Part shown: positions 38,311 to 47,688 of the stretch, one piece after another
Layout: each line of letters starts with the position of its first letter
Position numbering within the stretch: the stretch's first letter is position 1
From: an uncultured Alphaproteobacteria bacterium
Lineage (GTDB): Bacteria; Pseudomonadota; Alphaproteobacteria; Rhodobacterales; Rhodobacteraceae
DNA length: 64,000 nucleotides
Direction: 5' to 3'
Assembly (NCBI GenBank): GCA_902576905.1
Contig: CACGWW010000003.1
Span: forward strand, 102,582-166,581
Program-made: the position numbers and the translations under genes
The notes under the pieces: generated by a model
Seen by the model: only the letters and a program-made list of their open reading frames with translations
The model's database searches: none
What the model was told of the DNA's origin: nothing

Positions 38311-39041
38311 AGCTTATTGAGCGACAACACCCTATTTCTTAATCTGAAAAAATGGTCTTTTTGGAATCCCCTTACTGGGTTTAGATTCTTTTTTATGAAG
38401 TATTCCGTTAGTTTAAAACCATTTTCTAAATCAGCTATAGATAAAATTTTTGCCGACTTCCTGTCTCCTAAAAAATCTGGGAGCACTAACAATTTTTTTT
38501 CCCATCCAACACTTGATTTACTTGAAACAGCACAACCACTCTTCGGGGATACGAACTTTAAGTCTTTTTTTGAACCACTTACTACACACTTGGTTAAATC
38601 AAGCCCAAAGCCAAGACTTGTTAATAATTGCAACTCCCATTCTATATACATTCTTAACTTTTCTTCGATGCTGTGTTTGCCTTCAATACACATAATTGTT
38701 TTATGATATAGATCATCAAAATCGAGTCTTTCTGGTAAAAATGTAGAGCAAAGAACACAAATCAAATTAAAAAGTTCCAAACCAATTCGCTCTTCGCTAA
38801 TTGTATGGTATCTTGATTTTATCAATTCGACATTAAAAGTACCCAGGCTTTCTTCAACTCTTGAGTTCCAAGTAAAAAATAGTTGATTTCCAGGCTGGAT
38901 AACAGATTTATTCTTTTTGCTTAATGCTCCTCTTACTAAACCCACTCTTCGACCCAAAGAAACCGCAAATACATTTATTAGAGCTGAAGTCTCACCATAC
39001 CTCTTCGCTTCTAAAAGAAGTCCTTCACCCTGCCATCTCAT
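38307..39041 (-). CDS. recO: DNA repair protein RecO
   Basis: Mediator that with RecR loads RecA on SSB-coated DNA. The OB-fold start GEGLLLEAKRYGETSALINVF is diagnostic, as is GLVRGALSKKNKSVIQPGN. It has 244 residues, normal for alphaproteobacteria. I see no clear complete zinc-binding cysteine set. It is the last gene of the era-DUF1491-recO end of a long minus-strand operon. Confidence 0.92.
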   Translation of the reverse strand: MRWQGEGLLLEAKRYGETSALINVFAVSLGRRVGLVRGALSKKNKSVIQPGNQLFFTWNSRVEESLGTFNVELIKSRYHTISEERIGLELFNLICVLCSTFLPERLDFDDLYHKTIMCIEGKHSIEEKLRMYIEWELQLLTSLGFGLDLTKCVVSGSKKDLKFVSPKSGCAVSSKSSVGWEKKLLVLPDFLGDRKSAKILSIADLENGFKLTEYFIKKNLNPVRGFQKDHFFRLRNRVLSLNKL

Positions 39042-39044
39042 TTA

Positions 39045-39371
39045 TTACAATCCTTGCTTCAGAAAAAGGTCATGTAAGTCTAAATCTTTTGATACCACCT
39101 CAATAAGCCATAGGTCAGCGTCAGTATCGATTTGTAACTTGAAAAACTCATTTATACTTGATTCTGTTAGAGTACTAAGAAATTTAATTTTTTTCCCCTT
39201 GTTATAGTCATTAACCCTATGATAGACGTCGTATAGGCCCTTACCTTTGCAGTGTTTTATAAAAATTGCGCCAGCGTCACTATCACCTTTATGCTCAATA
39301 TAGACTGGAATTCCCTTTAGTTCCAGACTCCATCGAATTGTGTCCACAATCATCTTGGCTTTTAAATTCAT
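39045..39371 (-). CDS. DUF1491 family protein
   Basis: A 108-residue soluble protein. The pattern IRWSLELKGIPVYIEHKGDSDAG followed by IFIKHCKG and a terminal DADLWLIEV matches DUF1491 proteins, which in alphaproteobacteria are typically found between era and recO. It lies 3 bases from recO and 7 from era, so it is operonic. Function is unknown, and co-occurrence suggests a role in RNA or DNA maintenance only by association. Confidence 0.8.
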   Translation of the reverse strand: MNLKAKMIVDTIRWSLELKGIPVYIEHKGDSDAGAIFIKHCKGKGLYDVYHRVNDYNKGKKIKFLSTLTESSINEFFKLQIDTDADLWLIEVVSKDLDLHDLFLKQGL

Positions 39372-39378
39372 TTAACCT

Positions 39379-40236
39379 TTAACCTGATTTTTTCATCTTC
39401 AGTCGAATAAAAAGGTGTACCTTACTTTTTAAAAATTTCTGCATATCTAGTCTTGCTTGTACAGATATCATTTTTATTGACTTACCTTCTTTCCCTAAGA
39501 TTATAGGCTTATAGCTTTTTTTATTAAGCCAAACGGTTTGGTATACTTTAAGTGAATTATTAGAGCTAGGTTCAATATAATCGGTCTTTATTTCCAAATT
39601 ATACGGTATTTCTTCATGAATATACTCAAAGACCTTCTCTCTTGTTAGTTCCGATAGAAAATTTTTTTTACTTATACTACTTTTATAGGTCTGCTGGAAA
39701 GGCCATTCATTAGGGTATGCCTGTTTTTCTACCCAGTTCAAAAATCTTTCCATACCTGACTTTTTACTTAGAGAAATAAAGAATGTTTCATCAAAATTGA
39801 TAGCTCCATTTATTTTCTTAGTAATCTCAAAAAGATTTACTTTCTCAATGCAGTCAATCTTATTAATTATTAGGATCTTTTTTCTAAATCTTTTCTCATT
39901 GTTATTTAGCCATTTTCTAAACTGATCATCTATAGATTGGCTTTTTTTGGTGTTATCAACCATGTAAATTAGCACATCCACATTTTCGGCAACCATTTTG
40001 AAAGTTTCAGAAATTCGAATATTTTTTTCTATCTTATTCAATCCAGGAGTATCAAAAAATATGAGCTGGCTATTATCTTTTGTGACAACTCCAGTGGTGT
40101 TCCTCTGGGTAGTCTGCGCTTTCCTTGACACAATAGAGACTTTTTCTCCCACTAGATGGTTCAACAAAGTACTTTTTCCAACATTAGGTTTTCCAACAAT
40201 TAGTGCTTTCAGTAGCTTTTTTTGAGGATCACTCAT
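39379..40236 (-). CDS. era: GTPase Era
   Basis: 16S rRNA-binding GTPase needed for 30S maturation. G1 GKPNVGKSTLLNHLVG, switch I with TTQRNTTGV, G3 FFDTPGLNK and G4 NKID are all present. The KH domain holds FIRLKMKKSG at the C-terminus, following ILGKEGKSIKMI. It has 285 residues. The start overlaps the rnc stop by eight bases, the standard rnc-era coupling. Confidence 0.96.
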   Translation of the reverse strand: MSDPQKKLLKALIVGKPNVGKSTLLNHLVGEKVSIVSRKAQTTQRNTTGVVTKDNSQLIFFDTPGLNKIEKNIRISETFKMVAENVDVLIYMVDNTKKSQSIDDQFRKWLNNNEKRFRKKILIINKIDCIEKVNLFEITKKINGAINFDETFFISLSKKSGMERFLNWVEKQAYPNEWPFQQTYKSSISKKNFLSELTREKVFEYIHEEIPYNLEIKTDYIEPSSNNSLKVYQTVWLNKKSYKPIILGKEGKSIKMISVQARLDMQKFLKSKVHLFIRLKMKKSG

Positions 40237-40918
40237 TAATATTGCTAATCTTTTTTAAAATTAGTTCAGCTGCTTTTGTTTCTGCCATTCTTTTGGTCGA
40301 GCCATTACCGACGGCCTTTAAGCCTGACTTTAAAAGAACTTCAACACAAAAATCAGGGTCATGATCTGGTCCAGTTCTAGATATTTGTCTATATATTGGT
40401 GGTCCTTGACCTTCAGATTGTAATAATTCCTGTAATGCTGTTTTCGCATGTGCCTCTATATCTCTAACAATATCAATCTGCTCTCTCCAAACCTTAAGAA
40501 CTACCTCTTTAGAGGTCTTAAAGCCTGAATCTAAAAAAATAGCGGCTATTAAGGCTTCCACTGCATTTCCTAATATCTTGTCTTTTTGACGATTGCTAGT
40601 GCGCTTTACTGATTTACCTAAAGTCAATAAATTTTCTAGTCCAATTTCTTTTGCAATTAGAGCACACGTTTCCTTTTTAACGAGATAGTTGTAGTAAGTT
40701 GCAATTTGGCCTTCAGTAGAATTAGGGTTTAGCCTCAGTAACTCTTCTGATATAATCAAACCGAGCACCCTATCTCCTAAGAACTCCAACCTTTCGTTGT
40801 TAGCTTTACTTGACTTTCTAGCAGAGGAGTGGGTGAGTGCTTCTTCCAAAAGTCTATTATTCTTAAACTGATAGTTTAATAGTCTACAAATTTCTTTCTG
40901 ATGATGATTGATTTTCAC
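40229..40918 (-). CDS. rnc: Ribonuclease III
   Basis: Cleaves double-stranded RNA in rRNA and mRNA processing. Signature NERLEFLGDRVLGLIISE is the catalytic site. Acidic residues in DKILGNAVEALIAAIFLDSG are the second catalytic set. A C-terminal dsRNA-binding domain follows (ALQELLQSEGQGPPIYRQI). Start is GTG sharing GTGA with the lepB stop. It has 229 residues, full length. Confidence 0.96.
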   Translation of the reverse strand: MKINHHQKEICRLLNYQFKNNRLLEEALTHSSARKSSKANNERLEFLGDRVLGLIISEELLRLNPNSTEGQIATYYNYLVKKETCALIAKEIGLENLLTLGKSVKRTSNRQKDKILGNAVEALIAAIFLDSGFKTSKEVVLKVWREQIDIVRDIEAHAKTALQELLQSEGQGPPIYRQISRTGPDHDPDFCVEVLLKSGLKAVGNGSTKRMAETKAAELILKKISNINE

Positions 40919-41709
40919 CTAATGACCTTAAAGAAGCGATCTTTTCTCCACGTCCAAAAGTAAAATATAGAACTACCTCTAGAGGAGAATAAGATTAGAG
41001 ATGCTTTACCAATGAGATATTCTTTAGAAACCAAGCCTACCCCACCAAATTGTCTATCAAATCTGCTATCCAAGGAGTTATCTCTATTATCTCCAAGGAA
41101 AAAGTATTCATCATCTCCAATTATAAAATCTTGTGTATCATCTCCGATGTTTTGTCCCATGTCTAGGATTTTATAGCTCTTACCATTTTCCAGTTTCTCT
41201 AGGGTTTGGTACTTAAAGCAGTTCTCGTTTCCAAAGGGAACGGGTTCGTTCACACATTGTGGAACTGTCTTCATTGACCCTTGCTCTATCTTTTTTTCTA
41301 CAAAATTAGATAATTCTTCTCTAATTAACATAGACTCATTTATGAACAATTTGCCTTTTATTAACCTAACTTTATCTCCAGGGAGACCAATAACTCTTTT
41401 TATGTAGTCCTTACCACTTTTCGGGTGCCTAAAAACGACAACATCCCCTCTTTTGGGTTCAGAAAAAAATATTCTATCACTTATTGGACAAATCGAAAAT
41501 GGGCAAGAATAACGAGAAAAACCATATGAAAACTTGTTAACGAATAAAAAATCTCCGACAAGTAGATTTGGCTTCATCGAGCCAGTTGGAATCCAAAATG
41601 GCTGAAAAAATATTGTTCGAATGATACCAGCTAAAACAAGTGCAATTATCAAAGTACTTATTAGTTCATAAATAGGACCTTTTTTATTTCTTATATTTTT
41701 TTCCTGCAT
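40915..41709 (-). CDS. lepB: Signal peptidase I
   Basis: Membrane serine protease that removes signal peptides. One N-terminal helix (LISTLIIALVLAGIIRTIFF) anchors it. The catalytic Ser is in IPTGSMKPNLLVGD and the catalytic Lys in KDYIKRVIGLPGDKV. GDNRDNSLDSR is the box E motif. It has 264 residues. Two cysteine-containing segments (SCPFSICP; CVNEPVPFGNENC) could form disulfides in the periplasm, but this is only a suggestion. It belongs to the pdxJ-acpS-lepB-rnc-era operon. Confidence 0.95.
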   Translation of the reverse strand: MQEKNIRNKKGPIYELISTLIIALVLAGIIRTIFFQPFWIPTGSMKPNLLVGDFLFVNKFSYGFSRYSCPFSICPISDRIFFSEPKRGDVVVFRHPKSGKDYIKRVIGLPGDKVRLIKGKLFINESMLIREELSNFVEKKIEQGSMKTVPQCVNEPVPFGNENCFKYQTLEKLENGKSYKILDMGQNIGDDTQDFIIGDDEYFFLGDNRDNSLDSRFDRQFGGVGLVSKEYLIGKASLILFSSRGSSIFYFWTWRKDRFFKVIR

Positions 41710-41759
41710 AGCTTTTTATATCCAATTTAGTTACTCAGTGCAATTCTACAAATATTGAT

Positions 41760-42155
41760 CTAAGAAATTCCTTCAATAATCACGATGGCCTTTGCCCACG
41801 GGTAATCATCCGTCAAACTGACGTTTATTTTTGAGCTATAACCAACTGGGGTCATAAGTTTGAGAAAGTCTTTAGCTCTTCCTTCAATTATGAGCTCTGG
41901 TTTCCCAGACCCAAGATTTATTATATGCATCTCTTTCCATGATATACCCATTCTCAAGCCTATCCCTAGCGCCTTAGAACAGGCTTCTTTAGCTGCCCAT
42001 CTTTTTGCATAGGAAGATGAGGGATCATATTTTCTTCTTGACCTTTGGATTTCTAGCTCAGAAAATACCCGTTTCTCAAAGCGATCTCCAAAGCGATCAA
42101 GTACTTTTCTAATCCTTTCAATATTTACAATATCGGTACCAATACCTAAAATCAT
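41760..42155 (-). CDS. acpS: Holo-[acyl-carrier-protein] synthase
   Basis: Transfers phosphopantetheine from CoA to acyl carrier protein. The start GIGTDIVNIERI and the active-site segment AKRWAAKEACSKALG are intact. It has 131 residues. Its start lies 2 bases from the pdxJ stop. A 50-base gap to lepB holds no gene. Confidence 0.96.
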   Translation of the reverse strand: MILGIGTDIVNIERIRKVLDRFGDRFEKRVFSELEIQRSRRKYDPSSSYAKRWAAKEACSKALGIGLRMGISWKEMHIINLGSGKPELIIEGRAKDFLKLMTPVGYSSKINVSLTDDYPWAKAIVIIEGIS

Positions 42156-42157
42156 AT

Positions 42158-42910
42158 TTACGCCTTATATAATCTAGCTTCTTTTATTTTTTGTTTCATT
42201 ATCTCAATAGCACCCCCAAGTCCCATAAAAATACTATCACTAATTATTGCATGCCCTATATTAAGTTCTTTTATTTCGCGAATTTTACTAATATAGCCAA
42301 CGGAACTAGTTGTCAGACCATGGCCTGCATGAACTTCCAATCCTAATTTGGAGGCATATTTTGCTGCTTTTTCTATTGTTTTGATAACTTCAATAAAGTT
42401 TTTATCGTTTTTTTCATAAAGTTCACAAAAGTACCCAGTGTGGAGTTCAATAATGTCGGCACCAATACTTTTTGCAGCATCAATTTGTATCTCACTTGGT
42501 TCAATAAATAAAGAGACTCTAATATCTTTTTTTTTAATAGGCTCTATGAAGGACCTCAAACTGGAAATGTTCTTAGAAACATTTAAACCACCCTCAGTTG
42601 TTCGTTCTTCTCTTTTTTCAGGAACAAGACAAACAGCATTTGGTAGTACATCCAAAGCAATTTTTTGCATCTCATCAGTAGCAGCCATTTCAAGATTCAG
42701 GGGTAGAATATTTTGTTGTTTAAGCCGACTTATGTCTTGATCAACTATATGCCTTCGATCTTCTCTCAAATGTGCTGTAATCCCGTCTCCTCCAGCTTCT
42801 TTTACAATTTTTGCTGCCATAAGCGGGTCAGGGTATTTTGTACCCCTGGCATTCCTTACAGTAGCAACATGATCAATGTTTACACCTAGTCTAATTTCAT
42901 TTAGTCCCAT
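42158..42910 (-). CDS. pdxJ: Pyridoxine 5'-phosphate synthase
   Basis: Last step of the DXP-dependent vitamin B6 route. RLGVNIDHVATVRNARGT, AGGDGITAHLREDRRHI and HAGHGLTTSSVG are family motifs; 250 residues. It overlaps the end of the DUF2062 gene by 14 bases, which suggests coupling. With acpS downstream it forms the usual pdxJ-acpS pair. Confidence 0.97.
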   Translation of the reverse strand: MGLNEIRLGVNIDHVATVRNARGTKYPDPLMAAKIVKEAGGDGITAHLREDRRHIVDQDISRLKQQNILPLNLEMAATDEMQKIALDVLPNAVCLVPEKREERTTEGGLNVSKNISSLRSFIEPIKKKDIRVSLFIEPSEIQIDAAKSIGADIIELHTGYFCELYEKNDKNFIEVIKTIEKAAKYASKLGLEVHAGHGLTTSSVGYISKIREIKELNIGHAIISDSIFMGLGGAIEIMKQKIKEARLYKA

Positions 42911-43535
42911 GTCTTTTCCTCATCAGTTTTTTCTTAAACTTTTTTGCCTTGAGCGCACTCCTTTTTTTTTGATATGTTGCAACCAGAGGTCTTAGCAAGA
43001 AATAAGATACGACTGCAATAAAAATTCCTAAAATTAATCCACCTAATGAATAAGGTATAAAAACCCCGTTCAAGAATTCATTCATTCTTGGCACATTATT
43101 ATCCCCTATTGATCCCTCAGTAAAAAAGCTTTTGTATATCAAAAAAATAAAGTCTAAAAAACCTTCAAAAATCTTGCCACCATCATCATTCGAATATTCA
43201 CTACTACCTAAAATCCACTCTCCAAGCTGTAGATTAAATACTGTGATTATTGGAAAGGTTATTGGATTTCCAACGAAAGTTCCTATTAATGATGCTAATA
43301 CATTCGCGCGCAACAAATAACTTAATAATCCAGCAATAAGAAAATGGAGACCGAAAAGCGGTGTAAACGATGCGAATATTCCACAACTCATGCCCAAAGA
43401 TATTTTGTGGGGTGTATCAGGTATTCTCTTTAATCTTATCCCAACATATTCTATTGCTCTCGAAATTCCTTTTAAGGAAAAAATTACTTCATAAAAAAAC
43501 CTAAAAATCGATCTTCTTTCTCTTCTTTTAAACAA
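42897..43535 (-). CDS. DUF2062 membrane protein
   Basis: A 212-residue protein. HKISLGMSCGIFASFTPLFG and ASLIGTFVGNPITFP match the conserved DUF2062 core. Three or more membrane segments are visible, including FGLHFLIAGLLSYLL and LGGLILGIFIAVVSYFLL. The C-terminus is strongly basic. The start is TTG, unless an undetected upstream start is used. It is placed between rsh and pdxJ as in related alphaproteobacteria. Function is unknown. Confidence 0.85.
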   Translation of the reverse strand: MFKRRERRSIFRFFYEVIFSLKGISRAIEYVGIRLKRIPDTPHKISLGMSCGIFASFTPLFGLHFLIAGLLSYLLRANVLASLIGTFVGNPITFPIITVFNLQLGEWILGSSEYSNDDGGKIFEGFLDFIFLIYKSFFTEGSIGDNNVPRMNEFLNGVFIPYSLGGLILGIFIAVVSYFLLRPLVATYQKKRSALKAKKFKKKLMRKRHGTK

Positions 43536-43555
43536 TTCGTCTCTCTTTATTTTAT

Positions 43556-45697
43556 TTATTTAACGTTAATATTGTTCGTTCTATATCTAGAAGCCTCGGA
43601 GACATCCATGTCTACCTGTATAGACGTGATTATGTTGTGTAAATGCTTTAAGTCTCGTACAGTTAGTTCGAATACTGTTTTGTAAAAATCAGGTTTCCGC
43701 ATTACAAAGTTTAGATCAGAAATATTAGCGCCCTGTTCACCAATCAAAGTACAGATCCTTCCCAAAACACCCACACTATTAACCATAGTTACTTCAATAC
43801 TAGTTGAGTGAACGGGCTTATTTGAACCCGAAGGCCACCTTACCTCTAACCAAAGATAAGGTTTGGACTCAAAGGCAGCTAATAGTGCACAGTCAATAGC
43901 ATGCACAACTACTCCTCTCTTTTTTTGAGCAATTCCCACTATTGGATCTCCTGGGATAGGAAGACAACAGGGCGCTGGACTTCCATTACTATCAGGCGAC
44001 AAACCGATAAAGTTAATTGAATCTTGGTCAGATGGGAGAGGTGCACTTTTTGTGTTTATTAATTCTGGATAAAGGCTATTAACTAAATCAAAACCTGTAA
44101 ATTGGACTGAGCCCAATGCTGCCAAAACACTATCCTCGTCCTTTAATCCAAATTTTTCAGCAGCTATTTTAATTGCATTATCTGTAAGTTTTTTTCCTAT
44201 TCTTTCTAAAGATACTCTTGCAATTTCTTTCCCAAGTTTGATATTTTCACCTCTTCTTTCTTCTCTTATACTTTTTCTTATTGCAGCTTTAGCGCGGCCG
44301 GTTACAACCATTTCTTCCCAACTTGCACTGGGCTTTTGACCGCTTGCGGTAACAATTTTAACCGACTGCCCGTTCCTTAACCTAGTCCACAATGGAACTT
44401 TTATACCATCTACCTCAGAGCCTACACAATTATCTCCTATGGAAGTATGGATTGTATATGCAAAGTCTAGAGGGGTTGCACCTCTGGGCAACTTGACTAC
44501 TTCTCCTTTCGGAGTAAAGCAAAATACCTTGTCTTGAAACATTTCTAATTTCATTTGTTCTATAAAATCGTCAGAATTTTCGACCCAAATAAATTCTTCA
44601 GATATTCTCCTAAACCAGCCTGAAGGATCAACGGCAAATGGGTTCTCAAATCTCTCACCGTTTCTATAAGACCAATGTGCTGCAACGCCAGTTTCAGCTA
44701 CATCATGCATCTCTTTAGTTCTAATTTGGACCTCAACCCTTTTCCCATCTCGGCCTGAAACGGTAGTATGGATGGATCGGTAACCATTGGATTTGGGTTG
44801 GCTGATATAATCTTTAAATCGGCCCGGCACAGCGGACCAACGGCTATGTACTGCACCCAATGCGGTATAAACATCATTTTCATTATTTGTAATTATTCTA
44901 AATCCAAAAATGTCAGACAGTTTATAAAAAGCTTGTTGCTTATCCTGAATTTTCCGCCAAATGGAATAAGGTTTTTTTTCTCGGCCTGAAACTATCGCTT
45001 TGACACCAACTGAAGCCAGTTGATTTTCAATATCATTTATGATTTTTGGGATAAGGTCATCACTTTCTTTTTTAAGCTTAAGAAATCGTCTGATTATTGA
45101 ATTCCGTCCCTCTGGATTCAATATTCGAAAACTTAGATCCTCTAGCTCGTCTCTAATTGACTGAATTCCCATTCTACCGGCTAAAGGAGCATATATATCC
45201 ATAGTCTCGTTAGCTTTTACTAATTGCCTATCATTGTTCACTGCTCTTATGGTCCTCATATTATGTAATCTGTCTGCAAGCTTGACTAAAAGAACTCTCA
45301 GATCTTTGCTTATAGCAACAATCAACTTTCTGAAGTTCTCGGCTTGCTTTCTCTCTAATGAAACAACCTCTAGGTTTGAAAGCTTAGTCACACCGTCGAC
45401 AAGATTAGCAATTTCGCTTCCAAATAAATCAGATACATCTCTAAATGACTTATTTGTGTCTTCTATAGTATCGTGCAACAGAGCTGTGATAATGGAAGCA
45501 TCATCTAGTTTTAGCTCGGAAAGTATTTTAGCTACCTGAACCGGGTGTGAAAAAAAGGGCTCGCCAGACTTCCTAACTTGCCCTGCATGAGCATTTAGCC
45601 CAAAGTGATATGCTTTTTCAATTAAATCAACGTTTGTGCTTGGATTATATTCCTTTATAGCATCAATAAGATCATCAGCAGATAACAAGTCGTTCAC
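43556..45697 (-). CDS. rsh: Bifunctional (p)ppGpp synthetase/hydrolase (RelA/SpoT homologue)
   Basis: Controls the stringent response. The HD hydrolase domain has FFSHPVQVAKIL and LLHDTIEDT. The synthetase domain contains YRSIHTTV and VEVQIRTKEMHDVAE. A TGS domain follows (FCFTPKGEVVKLPRGATPLD), and a C-terminal ACT domain (VTMVNSVGVLGRICTLIGEQ) ends it. It has 713 residues. Both catalytic domains look intact, as expected for the single long Rsh of alphaproteobacteria. rpoZ lies 24 bases upstream, the classical rpoZ-spoT pairing. Confidence 0.95.
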   Translation of the reverse strand: MNDLLSADDLIDAIKEYNPSTNVDLIEKAYHFGLNAHAGQVRKSGEPFFSHPVQVAKILSELKLDDASIITALLHDTIEDTNKSFRDVSDLFGSEIANLVDGVTKLSNLEVVSLERKQAENFRKLIVAISKDLRVLLVKLADRLHNMRTIRAVNNDRQLVKANETMDIYAPLAGRMGIQSIRDELEDLSFRILNPEGRNSIIRRFLKLKKESDDLIPKIINDIENQLASVGVKAIVSGREKKPYSIWRKIQDKQQAFYKLSDIFGFRIITNNENDVYTALGAVHSRWSAVPGRFKDYISQPKSNGYRSIHTTVSGRDGKRVEVQIRTKEMHDVAETGVAAHWSYRNGERFENPFAVDPSGWFRRISEEFIWVENSDDFIEQMKLEMFQDKVFCFTPKGEVVKLPRGATPLDFAYTIHTSIGDNCVGSEVDGIKVPLWTRLRNGQSVKIVTASGQKPSASWEEMVVTGRAKAAIRKSIREERRGENIKLGKEIARVSLERIGKKLTDNAIKIAAEKFGLKDEDSVLAALGSVQFTGFDLVNSLYPELINTKSAPLPSDQDSINFIGLSPDSNGSPAPCCLPIPGDPIVGIAQKKRGVVVHAIDCALLAAFESKPYLWLEVRWPSGSNKPVHSTSIEVTMVNSVGVLGRICTLIGEQGANISDLNFVMRKPDFYKTVFELTVRDLKHLHNIITSIQVDMDVSEASRYRTNNINVK

Positions 45698-45721
45698 CTA
45701 TTGTTAAGGTAAATAAATTTT

Positions 45722-46087
45722 CTATTTGTCCTTTGATGTTTGAGCATCCATAAGAGCTCTTAGCAAATCTTCATTTGCTGTATCATCAGCATTATCGTCT
45801 TTACCCCTTTGACCTTCCCGAGTGAGTAGAGACAAATCCTCGTCATCAGGCTCGTCAACCTCTATTTGTCGTTGGTGACTCTCGATAGTAGACTCCATTA
45901 ACTCATCGAAAGTAACTGTTTCTACCGCTATTTCTCTAAGTGCAAGAACTGGATTTTTATCATTATCTCGATCTAGGCTGGGTTCAATCCCTCCCGAAAT
46001 CATTCTCGCTCTATGCGCAGCAAGTAAAACTAGTTCAAATCTGTTTGAAACCTTATCTATACAATCTTCTACAGTAACGCGTGCCAT
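45722..46087 (-). CDS. rpoZ: RNA polymerase omega subunit
   Basis: Helps assemble beta' into the core enzyme and in many bacteria shares the ppGpp site. [20 protein letters not shown] and [11 protein letters not shown] are diagnostic. At 121 residues it has the acidic C-terminal tail common in alphaproteobacteria. It precedes rsh and follows folK, with gaps of 24 and 19 bases, so an operon is likely. Confidence 0.95.
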   Translation of the reverse strand: MARVTVEDCIDKVSNRFELVLLAAHRARMISGGIEPSLDRDNDKNPVLALREIAVETVTFDELMESTIESHQRQIEVDEPDDEDLSLLTREGQRGKDDNADDTANEDLLRALMDAQTSKDK

Positions 46088-46106
46088 AAGAATTCCTTTT
46101 TAGTTC

Positions 46107-46673
46107 TTAGAGTTTTAATTCGTGTATATTCTCTAGTTCATAGGGTGGAAGACTGTCAAGCATTTCCTTTGCTTTCACCTTTAAAAATGGATGTATCCAG
46201 TCAGGTTGAAGATCATCTAAGGGCTTTAAAAAAAATGTCCTTTCTTGCAATCTTGGGTGAGGTAAAATTAAATCATTTGGCACTAGCCTTATTTGGTCTG
46301 ACAAGTTCAAATTCAGCCATTTGTTAAAATACAACTTGCTGGGTAAAATTTGTTGATCGCATAGTAAAATATCGATATCGCAGGTCCTAGGTCCCCACCT
46401 TTCTTGGCGCTTTCTTCCATATTTATTCTCTAAACCAGAAGTATAATTCAATAACTTTATTGGTTTAAGTTTTGTGCTAAACCTGATCCCTACATTAACA
46501 TATCTTGGATCTCTCTTATTCAGAAAGCTTGCAGAAATATACCAATTACTCTCTAATAAAGACTTTATACTCGGATTAGATCTTATTTCATCCACACATT
46601 TTTTTAATGTTTCAGCACTATTCCCAAATTCACTAGATAAATTAGAGCCCAACACAACAATATAATTATTCAT
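46107..46673 (-). CDS. folK: 2-amino-4-hydroxy-6-hydroxymethyldihydropteridine pyrophosphokinase
   Basis: Makes the pyrophosphorylated pterin for folate synthesis. VVLGSNLSS at the N-terminus, RQERWGPRTCDIDILLCD and LPHPRLQERTFFLKPL are family motifs. It has 188 residues. It is divergent from ispH, with 57 bases between starts. Confidence 0.95.
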   Translation of the reverse strand: MNNYIVVLGSNLSSEFGNSAETLKKCVDEIRSNPSIKSLLESNWYISASFLNKRDPRYVNVGIRFSTKLKPIKLLNYTSGLENKYGRKRQERWGPRTCDIDILLCDQQILPSKLYFNKWLNLNLSDQIRLVPNDLILPHPRLQERTFFLKPLDDLQPDWIHPFLKVKAKEMLDSLPPYELENIHELKL

Positions 46674-46730
46674 TTTTTCTCGCTTTGTAAAAAGATAGTT
46701 TTTTTATAAAAAAAAGTATACGCTTTAGTC

Positions 46731-47687
46731 ATGACAAATGCGCTTAAAAATTCAGCTATAAAAAAGATACACCTGGCTAATCCAAGGGGTTTTTGTGCTG
46801 GTGTTGACAGAGCGATAGAAATGGTAGAGCTGGCTTTAAAAAAATGGGGATCACCCATTTATGTTAGGCATGAAATAGTCCATAACAAACATGTTGTTCA
46901 CGACCTTAAAAAGAAGGGGGCTGTGTTCGTTGAGGAGTTGAAGGAGTGCCCCGTAGATCGACCTGTAATATTTTCTGCCCATGGTGTGCCAAAAGCGATC
47001 CCGGAGGAGGCAGAAAAAAGGCATATGCTATTTGTAGATGCTACTTGTCCCTTGGTAACGAAAGTTCACAATGAAATCAAAAAATATTATGAAAAAGGTT
47101 ATAAAATAATAATGATTGGGCATCGTGGACATCCTGAAACAATTGGTACTATGGGTCAACTGCCGGAGGGAGCGGTTTTGTTGGTTGAGAATACGGCAGA
47201 CGTTGAGAAAATGGACCTATCAAAATACCCAAAGTTAGCTTATGTTACTCAAACAACTCTATCTGTAGATGATACAAAAGAGATAGCTCTAGCTTTAAAC
47301 AAAAAGTTCCCATCAATAGAAAACCCAAAGAAAGAAGATATCTGCTATGCCACTACAAACAGACAAGAGGAGGTCAAGCGACTTGTAAAATACGTTGACT
47401 TAATGTTGGTTGTAGGGTCAGAGAACTCATCTAATTCTCAGAGACTGGTTGATGTAGCAAAAAACAGTGGATGTACAAAGTCGTACTTAATTGAAGATTA
47501 TAAAAAAATTGACTGGGTAAAAGTTAAAGAAGCCAATTCCATAGGGATTACCTCAGGAGCCTCAGCGCCAGATCATCTAGTTAAAGAGGTTATAAGTAGC
47601 ATTCAAGAAAGGTTTGATACGAGTTTAGTTTATGACACTACAAAAAAAGAGACTATCGAGTTTAAAGTCCCACTCGCATTGAGGTAG
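46731..47687 (+). CDS. ispH: 4-hydroxy-3-methylbut-2-enyl diphosphate reductase
   Basis: Last step of the MEP isoprenoid pathway; contains an iron-sulfur cluster. The cysteines are in ANPRGFCAGVDRAIEM, DATCPLVTKVH and EDICYATTNRQ. VVGSENSSNSQRL and SIGITSGASAPDHLV complete the active site. It has 318 residues. It is followed after one base by the DUF3429-like gene and then rnhA. Confidence 0.96.
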   Translation: MTNALKNSAIKKIHLANPRGFCAGVDRAIEMVELALKKWGSPIYVRHEIVHNKHVVHDLKKKGAVFVEELKECPVDRPVIFSAHGVPKAIPEEAEKRHMLFVDATCPLVTKVHNEIKKYYEKGYKIIMIGHRGHPETIGTMGQLPEGAVLLVENTADVEKMDLSKYPKLAYVTQTTLSVDDTKEIALALNKKFPSIENPKKEDICYATTNRQEEVKRLVKYVDLMLVVGSENSSNSQRLVDVAKNSGCTKSYLIEDYKKIDWVKVKEANSIGITSGASAPDHLVKEVISSIQERFDTSLVYDTTKKETIEFKVPLALR

Positions 47688-47688
47688 C